A stretch of DNA of 36,936 nucleotides, taken from Chloroflexota bacterium. Lineage in GTDB: Bacteria; Chloroflexota; UBA6077; FW602-bin22; JAMCVK01. Under the pieces are notes generated by a model, which was not told the DNA's origin, made no database searches, and worked only from the letters and a program-made list of their open reading frames with translations. The position numbers and the translations under genes were made by a program. The stretch is from contig JAMCVK010000035.1 in NCBI GenBank assembly GCA_023475225.1, forward strand, positions 75,212-112,147, in the 5' to 3' direction. How positions within the stretch are numbered: the first letter of the stretch is position 1; each line of letters begins with the position of its first letter. Shown here piece by piece: positions 14,301 to 21,730 of the stretch.

Positions 14301-14570
14301 ATGACGAATTTAAAATTACAACGTCCTATCGAGTGGAAACGGACAACGACCCAATACGTGGCCATCCTTCAGACAGCTGAGCGTTTTGAGCCCGGTTCTA
14401 TTCGGGAGATCGCCCGAGACGGGCCGGAAACGATCCTTGGTGGAATACTCCGTGGTACCAACAAGATGGACTGGTATGCCTTAGCCTACAGCCGTAGCGA
14501 GTTGGATTTCACTGAGGCCAAAGAGCTGGCCAAGCGCGCTTTAGAGAGACGTCGTGAGCAGACACCGTAG
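14301..14570 (+). CDS. hypothetical protein, 89 aa, coupled to the Lon-like gene
   Basis: The ATG at 14301 is 4 bp after the protease stop and preceded by AGGAAGGA, which lies inside the end of the protease gene, so expression is coupled. The protein is soluble and charged, with an amphipathic C-terminal helix (FTEAKELAKRALERRREQTP) and a central GPETILGGILRGTNKMDWYA. I do not recognise the family. The tight coupling makes an accessory role for the protease possible, but that is inference only. Confidence 0.7.
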   Translation: MTNLKLQRPIEWKRTTTQYVAILQTAERFEPGSIREIARDGPETILGGILRGTNKMDWYALAYSRSELDFTEAKELAKRALERRREQTP

Positions 14571-14618
14571 GAATAACCGTCGGTCAGGCCACCTATGTGC
14601 ATCGTTTGCAGAGATCCC

Positions 14619-15623
14619 CTAGGCTGACCTCCTTGGCCAGGCATGGATAGGGGGTATATCCAACATGGTGAGGAGTCCGGCCGGGGCAGCGATGACTTGG
14701 GGTACAGCGTTCAATACCACGGCCGCCGTAGCTAAGTCACCATGTACACCACCCTTGATAGTCATATCCACGTCAGGTGCGCCCATGATAAAGATAGAGT
14801 CCTGAGGGCTTGTGGCCCCAAGGTACATCTGGAGCTCAAGTCTGATCCGCTCTTCCCCTTTAGTCAGTCCCTGTCCAATCTGTTTCACACCCAGCGCATG
14901 TCCCGGCGGCACCTCTATATACTGGCTGCGTACCACCTTTTCAGCGATTACCGGCTCTACAGTTTCCTTCACCTCATCCAGCGGCCAACCGAGGGCATCA
15001 GCTACCATCATCATCGACTCCCTGAGCCCAACGTGGCGTACTGCTCTTTCAGCCACCCTCCGCTGAAACTGGGCCACGCTCAGCCCTGCGCCGATCTTCT
15101 TCTGGAGGGGCAGGCGGCGCAGAGAGGCATCAACGATGCGCCTCACCCATATGCGCCGTACCTCGCGGCAGACGCCGCTCAGAAAAATAGGTAGAGCATC
15201 CATTAAGAAGCCCGGATTGATGCCGGTGCCCAGGATGGATACGCCGTTCTGCTTGGCCATCTGGCCAAGCTCCTCGGCTATGTCCGGATGTTGAGCCTTA
15301 GGATAGGCCATCTCTTCACAGGTGGAAATAACATTCATCCCTGCCTGTAACACTTGACGTAACTGAGGCAATGTTTGGTGCAGATAAGAGCCGGTTGAGT
15401 GGAAGACGATATCAGCCTTACTGGCCTTAAGCACAGCTTCCGCATCACCGGACACCTTGATGCCCAGGCGCCAATCCAGACCGGCCACATCACCAAGGTC
15501 ACGTCCTGCCTTTTGGGGATCGATGTCGATAGCCCCAGTGAATTCGATACCCCGTTGCAAAGCAAGCTCGATGATAGCACTGCCAATAGGTCCCACACCG
15601 TATTGGATAGCTGTAGTAGCCAT
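14619..15623 (-). CDS. DapB-fold NAD(P)H-dependent dehydrogenase (diaminopentanoate-dehydrogenase-like)
   Basis: This 334-aa oxidoreductase has an N-terminal Rossmann segment (IQYGVGPIGSAIIELAL, then AIDIDPQKAGRDLGDVAG) like dihydrodipicolinate reductase. Its C-terminal half lacks DapB motifs but resembles 2,4-diaminopentanoate dehydrogenase-type proteins (GTGINPGFLMDALPIFLSG, EVPPGHALGVKQIGQG). Those enzymes deaminate or reduce amino-substituted acids with NAD(P). An AGGAG lies before the ATG. It is last in the minus-strand catabolic run, 51 bp after the second aminotransferase, so it probably acts on the product or substrate of that enzyme. The exact reaction is unknown. Confidence 0.8.
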   Translation of the reverse strand: MATTAIQYGVGPIGSAIIELALQRGIEFTGAIDIDPQKAGRDLGDVAGLDWRLGIKVSGDAEAVLKASKADIVFHSTGSYLHQTLPQLRQVLQAGMNVISTCEEMAYPKAQHPDIAEELGQMAKQNGVSILGTGINPGFLMDALPIFLSGVCREVRRIWVRRIVDASLRRLPLQKKIGAGLSVAQFQRRVAERAVRHVGLRESMMMVADALGWPLDEVKETVEPVIAEKVVRSQYIEVPPGHALGVKQIGQGLTKGEERIRLELQMYLGATSPQDSIFIMGAPDVDMTIKGGVHGDLATAAVVLNAVPQVIAAPAGLLTMLDIPPIHAWPRRSA

Positions 15624-15674
15624 AAAGTGCTCCTCTTGTAGATATTTTTCGGGGGAAATTCAGGGGATCGCCGT

Positions 15675-17048
15675 CTATCCGCCCAGCAGCCCCTCTGCGG
15701 AGAGAGCATCTACGGTCATTTCAAGGGCCCTTACTGTCCTCTCTACGTCTTCCTGAGTGTGTGCCGCAGATAGCATTCCTCCACTGCCGAGCAAATCCAC
15801 CCCTCCATCAAGTAATGACCGGCGCAAGGCGTGACTAAGAGGGGATGGAAGACCACGCAGGGCACTGGGGGAATGGCTGCACAGGCTTCGATCACATTTT
15901 CCCCGTTTGGGACACTGTCCAAGGAAGATGTGAAATACTGAGCTTTCGCCGTAAACACAACCCGGCGCCCCTCGCCGATCGATGATAGCGTTCATCTCCA
16001 TCCGAAGCTGGGCCGCTAATCGGTCGGCCACCCGCTGTGGTTCGCCAGTAGAAGCAATCTGTAAAATGGCGATGCCAGCAGCCGCGGAGAGAGGATTGGC
16101 ATTGAAGGTGCCATGATGGGGTGGACGGGCAAGGTTGTCCTGACCACCTCTCTCCATATCCAGCAAAGACATAATATCGACTCGCCCAGCCACGGCACCA
16201 CCCGGTAGACCCCCGGCCAGGATCTTAGCCAAACAGGTGAGGTCAGGACGCAGGTTGTACAGCGCTTGAATGCCACCAGGCGACCAGCGAAAACCGGTAA
16301 TTACCTCATCGAAGATGAGAACATTGCCAAATTTTTGGGTCAAAGTGGGCAGCCCCAGGAGAAAGTCTGTCTGGAGGGGTATCGTGCCCCAGCCTGCACC
16401 AGAGGGCTCGAGGATAACCGCCGCTATGTCCTTGTCTTCAGATAGGATACGCTCCAACCCGGCCAGATCGTTGGCTGGAGCAACGACGAGCAGATCAACA
16501 ACACCATCAGGTATGCCCGCAATTGAGCGTCTATCGAAGGGAGGGCGTATGGCCGGCGCCAGATAGTCGTGCCAGCCGTGAAAATGTCCTTCGAACTTCA
16601 GCACCCTGGTTCTTTTTGTCCAGGCTCGTGCCAGGCGGATGGCCAGCATGGTGGCCTCGGTGCCTGAGGCCGTGAATCTGACACGCTCAGCGGAAGGGAA
16701 GAGCCGCTGTACGAGCTGCCCCCATTCTATCTCCAGCTCGTGGCATGCCCCCCAATGAGTTCCCTTGGCTGCTTGTTGAGTGATGGCTTCAACGATGGCC
16801 GGATGGCCGTGGCCGAGCAGGAGAGCACCATGTCCCATCGCATAGTCAACGTACTCTTTCCCATCCACATCGTATTTGCGCGAACCCATCGCTCTGTTGA
16901 CATAAATCGGGAAAGGGCGGAGAAAACGATTGTCATGGGTAACGCCGCTGGGGAAGACCTTAAGGGCGGCAGCATATAACTGCCCAGAGTTGGGGTGAGT
17001 TAGGCTGTAGTGCTCAACCGCCGTTTCTGGGATGGGAGATGTATCCAT
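15675..17048 (-). CDS. Class-III PLP aminotransferase (glutamate-1-semialdehyde-aminomutase-like)
   Basis: This 457-aa PLP enzyme is fold type I. It shows the GSA-like N-terminus (FPSGVTHDNRF, VDGKEYVDYAMGHGALLLGH), the phosphate-binding SGTEATMLAIRLARA (128-142), the cofactor aspartate in LIFDEVITGFR (about 245) and the Schiff-base lysine K275 in CLAKILAGGLPGGA. It is not convincing as true HemL: the flanking genes are catabolic, no tetrapyrrole genes are near, and two related enzymes lie in the same region. The C-terminal part has an unusual cysteine-containing insertion (GQCPKRGKCDRSLCSH, about 375-390). The ATG abuts the permease stop with no gap, behind AAGGAGGA. Confidence 0.88.
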   Translation of the reverse strand: MDTSPIPETAVEHYSLTHPNSGQLYAAALKVFPSGVTHDNRFLRPFPIYVNRAMGSRKYDVDGKEYVDYAMGHGALLLGHGHPAIVEAITQQAAKGTHWGACHELEIEWGQLVQRLFPSAERVRFTASGTEATMLAIRLARAWTKRTRVLKFEGHFHGWHDYLAPAIRPPFDRRSIAGIPDGVVDLLVVAPANDLAGLERILSEDKDIAAVILEPSGAGWGTIPLQTDFLLGLPTLTQKFGNVLIFDEVITGFRWSPGGIQALYNLRPDLTCLAKILAGGLPGGAVAGRVDIMSLLDMERGGQDNLARPPHHGTFNANPLSAAAGIAILQIASTGEPQRVADRLAAQLRMEMNAIIDRRGAPGCVYGESSVFHIFLGQCPKRGKCDRSLCSHSPSALRGLPSPLSHALRRSLLDGGVDLLGSGGMLSAAHTQEDVERTVRALEMTVDALSAEGLLGG

Positions 17049-17966
17049 CTAATACTTAAGTCCTCCTTCGGTTAAGCCTCTGATAATGTAGCGTTGGAAG
17101 ATGGCCACCAGGATTAATATTGGTATCGTTCCGATTACCGCGGCGGCGAACATGCGCTCATATGCCGTCCATTCCTCACCGATGAAGTGGGCCATCCTCA
17201 CGGGGAAGGTCTTAGTGGCTGTACTGGTCATCACCGAGGCGAAGAGGAACTCGTTCCAGGCCCCGATGAAGGCAAAGATACCAGTGCTGATGAATCCAGG
17301 AGCCGATAAGGGCAAAACGACATGTATGATAGCCCCCAGACGCGAACAGCCATCAACCCGGGCTGCATCCTCGATTTCGGCAGGGATGGACACGAAGAAG
17401 GCTCGCAGTAGCCAGATAACGTAGGGTAGATTGAAGGTTAAATAAGCAATGATCAGACCCTGGTAGGTATAGATCAGACCCAAATTGCGCATGGTTACAT
17501 ACATAGGGATCAAAATAGCCATACCCGGTAGCATCTGCGTAGCCAGGATGAGCACAAAAAGAGTGTTCTTGCGGGGCAACTGCAGGCGAGCGAAGGCGTA
17601 AGCAGCCAAGGAACCGAGGCACAAAGCGGCTAGGGTTGTGAAGGTGGCCACTATAGCGCTGTTCCGTAGCGAGGCGAGTAAAGTGGGATCGGCCAGTATC
17701 TCCTGGTAGTTTTTCAAATAAAGCATCGTCGGAAACCAGGTGGGTGGCCTGGAGAAAAGTTGGGCTCTGGTCTCGAAGCTGGAAAACAAGGTCCAGACGA
17801 AGGGGGCCACGACGTAGACGGCTAATAGCCACGCCCCGATCGTAAAGGCTACCTGTGCTAAAAATTTAGAGATAGCCTTTCTGCGCAGCGTCCATCTAGC
17901 CGGCAATTTAACTGTGATGGCCTCATCAGTCTGGGCCAATAAGTTCCTGCGTCGTGGTTCGTTCAA
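17049..17966 (-). CDS. ABC transporter permease, MalG type
   Basis: This 305-aa inner-membrane protein has about six membrane helices. The first is at roughly 37-58, and later segments include LAALCLGSLAAYAFARL and a C-terminal AVIGTIPILILVAIFQRYI. The EAA loop that docks with the ATPase reads EIEDAARVDGCSRLGAI (about 200). It belongs to the CUT1 carbohydrate and polyol uptake permeases. The start is a TTG at 17966 with AAAGGG upstream. With the MalF-type permease and the binding protein it forms one importer, although about 500 bp of repeat-rich DNA separates it from the binding-protein gene. It is followed without a gap by the aminotransferase. Confidence 0.93.
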   Translation of the reverse strand: MNEPRRRNLLAQTDEAITVKLPARWTLRRKAISKFLAQVAFTIGAWLLAVYVVAPFVWTLFSSFETRAQLFSRPPTWFPTMLYLKNYQEILADPTLLASLRNSAIVATFTTLAALCLGSLAAYAFARLQLPRKNTLFVLILATQMLPGMAILIPMYVTMRNLGLIYTYQGLIIAYLTFNLPYVIWLLRAFFVSIPAEIEDAARVDGCSRLGAIIHVVLPLSAPGFISTGIFAFIGAWNEFLFASVMTSTATKTFPVRMAHFIGEEWTAYERMFAAAVIGTIPILILVAIFQRYIIRGLTEGGLKY

Positions 17967-18123
17967 TGTTTCCCTTTCGAAGATGGTTAAGGTCTTTCTT
18001 TATAGAGTGTCAAACATCTCCCCCCAAACCCCCCACGGGGGGTTCAAGGTAGCCCTTCCTGCGGAAAGACCAAAGGGGCTGCGCCTCCTTGGAACCCCTG
18101 GGGAAGATGCCCTCACCCCCTGA

Positions 18124-18162
18124 CCCCCTCTCTCGTCCCCCCAGGGGGGACGAGAGAGGGGG
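18124..18162. repeat. perfect 19-bp inverted repeat
   Basis: The left arm 18124-18142 (five C, TCTCTCGT, six C) is the exact reverse complement of the right arm 18144-18162 around a single A at 18143. Such a cruciform-capable palindrome is far beyond chance. It could slow transcription between the binding-protein and MalG-type genes. Confidence 0.85.
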
Positions 18163-18414
18163 AATAAAGAACTAGGGCGGGGCCCTAGAACCCTCCAAGG
18201 AGGAAATACCCTCCTTGACCACCCCTTATTCCTTGCGGGAGAGGGGGAATAAAGATTTAGGGGTACCCCAAACTCCAGCAGAAGGGCTTTGCCCCTCTGC
18301 CCCCCATCCAGCGGGAGAAAGGGAGATATGGGCTGTGTCCCCCCATGCCATCCCAGCAGTAGGGCTGTGCCCCCTTGGAACCCCCGCTGTTCGATAGTCT
18401 CTTCTCCAGGAGGG

Positions 18415-18453
18415 GCTGCTGTGATTCCCGCTGAAAAGCGGGATCACAGCAGC
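18415..18453 (-). terminator. strong 3' hairpin after the binding-protein gene
   Basis: GCTGCTGTGA and CCCGCT pair with AGCGGG and TCACAGCAGC (one-nucleotide bulge, 4-nt loop), 12 bp past the stop of the solute-binding protein. No U-tract follows, so it is more likely an mRNA 3' stabiliser or attenuator than a simple terminator. Such an element would keep the binding-protein message more abundant than the downstream permease message. Confidence 0.65.
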
Positions 18454-18464
18454 CATAATCCCGG

Positions 18465-19784
18465 TTATTTCTTGCCCAAGATCTTCAAGGTGGCCTTCTC
18501 CGCGTCGGCCAGCGCCTCCTTGGGCGACTTTTGCAGGCGCAGGGCAGCCACTATTTCGTTAGCCACGGCCGTGTTGATCTCACTTTGCTGCGGTACAGTG
18601 ACGGCCATGCCCATCGGATACTTCATCTGCTCCGCAGCCATCAACGCGGCCGGATACTTGGCCTGCACCTCAGGATCCTTCAGCAGGTCTGGAATGGTCG
18701 GAATGCGCCCGATGCCGATGGCCATCTTCTTCTGTTGCTCGCGGCTACAGACGAACTTGGCCCATTCCCAACCCCACTCCTTCTTCGTCGAGGCGGCCGG
18801 GATGCCCACACCACCCTGCTCGCTGAAGCCAGCGCTGCGCAACTTGCTGCCAGGGGCGAGGGCCACATCCACCTTCCCAATCACCTTAGACTTGGCCGGA
18901 TCAGCGGCCATCGTGAGCGTGGGCGGTGTGCTGATCATCATGGCCACACGGCCCTGGATGAAGATGTCCGTCATCGGGCCGGTGGTAGCCATCTCGAACG
19001 AGCTGGGGTCAACACTTCCATCCTTGATCATATCTACCATAAACTCCAGAGCCTTCAGTCCCTCTGGAGAATTAAAGGTGGGGGCATCATCCTTCATAAA
19101 TTCCCCACCCTCAGCCCGCAGGCGTACAGTGAACATGTTGACGGAGAGGAACCCCCCATAAGTAGCGATCCAGCCATATTGCGGTGGCTTGGTCAACTTC
19201 TTGGCCATAGCCCTCACATCGTCCCAGGTCGTCGGCGGCTCCTTGAAGCCGGCCGCAGCCAGGAGCTCCTTATTGTAGTAGAACTGCCAGAGCCAAATGT
19301 AGCGGGGAACACCATAGATCTTACCCTTATAGCTCAGGTAATCGAAGGCTTTGGGGTAGTTTTCCGCCTTCATCTCCTTAGTGACCCACTTATCCAGCGG
19401 CTCCAACCAGCCCTTCGGGGCGAACTCCCCCACCCAGTCATCCCGCACGTGCACGGCATCATACTCGGCACCACCAGCCATAAACGAGGCCAGGAACTTA
19501 TCATGCAGCTGGGGGAAGGGGACCGACTCATACTTCACCTTGATGCCTGTTTTCTTGGTGAACTCCTTAGCCTGGTTCACCCAGAAATCGTAAACATCAT
19601 AGGGCCAGGTGATCTCTTTTACGAGGGGCGTTGGTGTCGCCGCGGGCGGACCTGGGGCACAGGCTGAGAGAAGGGCAGCTACACTGGGGATGGAGAGCCC
19701 TAAGGCCGTAGCTCGCACGATGAATTCCCGGCGACTGATCTTCCCTTGCGTGAACAACTTGGTCAGCCTATCAACTTCTTGCAT
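18465..19784 (-). CDS. ABC transporter substrate-binding lipoprotein (CUT1 family)
   Basis: This 439-aa protein captures substrate outside the membrane. The N-terminus has a twin-arginine pattern (SRREF, R18-R19), a hydrophobic stretch and a lipobox ending in C42 (LLSAC), so it is a Tat-type or Sec-type lipoprotein anchored on the cell surface. The mature part is a type 1 extracellular solute-binding fold (PYDVYDFWVNQAKEF, VPFPQLHDKFLASFMAGG, WDEV-like PTTWDDVRAMAKKL). Family members bind sugars, polyols or glycerol phosphates, but specificity cannot be read here. The ATG follows AGGAG. It lies between its two permeases and no ATPase gene is present. A TGGTTGA/TCAACCA hairpin (19808-19826) lies shortly before the RBS. 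Confidence 0.93.
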   Translation of the reverse strand: MQEVDRLTKLFTQGKISRREFIVRATALGLSIPSVAALLSACAPGPPAATPTPLVKEITWPYDVYDFWVNQAKEFTKKTGIKVKYESVPFPQLHDKFLASFMAGGAEYDAVHVRDDWVGEFAPKGWLEPLDKWVTKEMKAENYPKAFDYLSYKGKIYGVPRYIWLWQFYYNKELLAAAGFKEPPTTWDDVRAMAKKLTKPPQYGWIATYGGFLSVNMFTVRLRAEGGEFMKDDAPTFNSPEGLKALEFMVDMIKDGSVDPSSFEMATTGPMTDIFIQGRVAMMISTPPTLTMAADPAKSKVIGKVDVALAPGSKLRSAGFSEQGGVGIPAASTKKEWGWEWAKFVCSREQQKKMAIGIGRIPTIPDLLKDPEVQAKYPAALMAAEQMKYPMGMAVTVPQQSEINTAVANEIVAALRLQKSPKEALADAEKATLKILGKK

Positions 19785-19965
19785 CGCCTCTACTCCTCTC
19801 TTTCAGTTGGTTGAGCAAATCAACCATTTCAAAAACTACTCCCCTACAACACGCCGCGTCATCGTCTCTCCAATTGTTTGCCTAAATCTTTATCTCACCT
19901 CCTCTAATAGATGGCATTCAGAAATGCTCCTCAACCTCTGGTCCCCCCTCCTGCTTTGCAGTCGG

Positions 19966-20892
19966 CTATTCCTCAAAACCGCGTAACACGATGAAATATA
20001 GCCAGGTCAACGTCAGGATCACCATCGTGATGAGATAAGCCACAGCCGAGCCATAACCGAAGTTGAAAAACTGGAATGTCTGTTGATAAGCATAAACGTT
20101 CAGGACCATAGTAGCATCTAGTGGACCACCTTTGGTAAGCACCCAGATGAGATCAAAGGTCTTAAGGGCCCACATCGTCTCTATAACCATAAGGACGAGG
20201 ATAACTGGCTTCAGCCAGGGTAAGGTTATGTGGCGAAAGCAGGCCCAGCCCCCGGCCCCATCAACCATGGCCGCATCCTCTAGCTCACGGGGAACAGTCT
20301 GTAGCGCGGCCAAAAGCATTAAGGCTGCAAAGGGGACGGCCTTCCAAACGTCAGCGAAAATTATCACGGCCATGGCCTCTCTAGGCTCAGCCAGCCAGAC
20401 GTGATAGCGGTCGATCAAACGTAGGTTAGATAGGATGGCATTCAGGACGCCGAAGTTACCGTGGTAGATCCAGCCCCACACCAGGGCATTGACGACGTAA
20501 GAGAGGGCCCAGGGGATGAGAAAGAGAACCTTGAATATCCGTATCCCAAAAAGGGCTCGGTTCAGAACCAGGGCCAGCACCATAGCGATCAGCATTATGC
20601 TGGTAACGCGAAAGACGCTATAGATAAAGGTCTGGGAAAGAGTTTGCTGTAGTCGAGCATCCTCCAGGAAAGCCAGGTAGTTGCGTAAGCCTATGAATTC
20701 GTATCCTACCCGGCCACCCACTACGATTACATTCTGAAAGCTCAGGAAGAGGGCGTATCCTACCGACCAGCCGATCAATACCAGGAGCACCAGCAGGCTG
20801 GGAGCTAGGAACAATAAGGCTAGTCCCCTCTCTTTCAATAGAGACTCGAGGCTCCTCTCCCGCAACAGATCGGGAAGTGCTACGACCCTCAT
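19966..20892 (-). CDS. ABC transporter permease, MalF type
   Basis: This 308-aa permease has about six membrane helices, starting with LALLFLAPSLLVLLVLIGWS. It carries the EAA loop ELEDAAMVDGAGGWACF followed by RHITLPWLKP (about 205-230). It pairs with the MalG-type permease at 17049-17966. A good RBS (GAGGTGAGAAGG) precedes the ATG. In transcription order it comes first, followed by the binding protein after a 181-bp gap and then the second permease. The 60-bp gap from the nucleoside phosphorylase suggests one transcript. The absent ATPase is presumably a shared MsmK-like subunit encoded elsewhere. Confidence 0.93.
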   Translation of the reverse strand: MRVVALPDLLRERSLESLLKERGLALLFLAPSLLVLLVLIGWSVGYALFLSFQNVIVVGGRVGYEFIGLRNYLAFLEDARLQQTLSQTFIYSVFRVTSIMLIAMVLALVLNRALFGIRIFKVLFLIPWALSYVVNALVWGWIYHGNFGVLNAILSNLRLIDRYHVWLAEPREAMAVIIFADVWKAVPFAALMLLAALQTVPRELEDAAMVDGAGGWACFRHITLPWLKPVILVLMVIETMWALKTFDLIWVLTKGGPLDATMVLNVYAYQQTFQFFNFGYGSAVAYLITMVILTLTWLYFIVLRGFEE

Positions 20893-20951
20893 TCCTTCTC
20901 ACCTCATGCTCGTGGAAACAATGCTCAAACCCTGTACAATGCTTGACTAGT

Positions 20952-21722
20952 TTATGACCCCTCTTCAGCTAAAATCTTCACCGCCTCAATGGCAATTTGT
21001 ATCTCCCGCTCCTCAGCCTGGCGGAAGAGTGGCTCCGTTGCTGGTGTCTTTCTCTCCCGCCGGATGACATTCCCGTCGATGGCTACGATCGCACCCGCTC
21101 GCCAACGCCGTAGCGTAGCCACGACGAAAACGGCTGAACACTCCATCTCACCAGCCAGAACACCAGCCTGATGCAGTAGTTCCAGGTGACCCTCAGGCTT
21201 CTTGGCATAGAAGGCATCTCCAGATGAGCCCAAGCCTATGTGCACGGGATACCCCAACCTCCTGGCAGCGCGCACCAAGGCGTCCGTGACGGTGCGATCG
21301 GCCATAGCTGGGAATTCGGGCGGCAGGTATTGGCGAGAGGTGCCCTCGCCGCGGTAGGCGGCCGTGACAACCACTATATCGCCCGGGTTAACATTCTCCT
21401 GCATCCCTCCGGCGGAGCCTACCCTGATGAAGGTGTCAGCCCCTATCTTGCCTAATTCCTCAACAGCGATGGCCGCCGAGGGGGACCCAATGCCGGTAGA
21501 GCATACGGACATCTGCACCCCGTCAACTTCCCCAGTATAAACTACATACTCTCGATTCTCGGCCACCTTGCGCGCGTTTTGGAAATGTTCAGCGATCCGC
21601 CTGGCCCTGGTGAGGTCGCCAGGCACAAAGACATACCTGGCCACATCGCCTTTCCGACAGAGAATATGCGGCTGGACCTCCTCAAATTCAGAGCCCTCTA
21701 GGGGAACAGCGCCTTGCATCAT
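20952..21722 (-). CDS. Nucleoside phosphorylase (uridine phosphorylase family)
   Basis: This 256-aa enzyme belongs to the PNP/UDP family, which splits a nucleoside with phosphate into base and (deoxy)ribose 1-phosphate. Visible family marks are the phosphate-loop glycine and arginines (VFVPGDLTRARRIAE), VCSTGIGSPSAAIAVEELG, FIRVGSAGGMQ and the nucleoside-binding GEMECSAVF. Length and the order of motifs match hexameric uridine phosphorylases, but base preference is not certain and methylthioadenosine-type substrates are possible. AAAGGAGAGG precedes the ATG. It follows the second amidohydrolase by 8 bp in the same run, which gives the cluster its nucleoside flavour. Confidence 0.88.
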   Translation of the reverse strand: MMQGAVPLEGSEFEEVQPHILCRKGDVARYVFVPGDLTRARRIAEHFQNARKVAENREYVVYTGEVDGVQMSVCSTGIGSPSAAIAVEELGKIGADTFIRVGSAGGMQENVNPGDIVVVTAAYRGEGTSRQYLPPEFPAMADRTVTDALVRAARRLGYPVHIGLGSSGDAFYAKKPEGHLELLHQAGVLAGEMECSAVFVVATLRRWRAGAIVAIDGNVIRRERKTPATEPLFRQAEEREIQIAIEAVKILAEEGS

Positions 21723-21730
21723 CCTCTCCT

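Larger units (their letters stand above)
17967..18464. repeat. 498-bp gene-free, GC-rich intergenic repeat region
   Basis: There is no credible ORF here. The DNA is full of C and G runs and repeated modules. GAGAGGGGGAATAAAGA occurs at 18154 and again at 18239, each followed by a TAGGG. A module resembling GGGCTGCGCC-TCCTTGGAACCCC occurs near 18075 and, in variant form, near 18361 (GGGCTGTGCCCCCTTGGAACCCCC). A related GGGCTTTGCCCCTCTGCCCCCC lies near 18284. Several perfect inverted repeats are embedded, including CTAGGG/CCCTAG at 18172-18188. This resembles dispersed intergenic repeats rather than a gene remnant; copies elsewhere in the genome are expected but not visible in this window. Confidence 0.65.

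Noticed and set aside
17967-18464. CRISPR array
   Set aside because: The repeats are few, of differing length and spacing, and include long palindromes; there are no regular spacers or cas genes.
18531-19667. long plus-strand reading frame opposite the binding-protein gene
   Set aside because: It is antisense to a clear solute-binding protein, has no ribosome site and its histidine/arginine-rich product is the usual shadow of a GC-biased gene.
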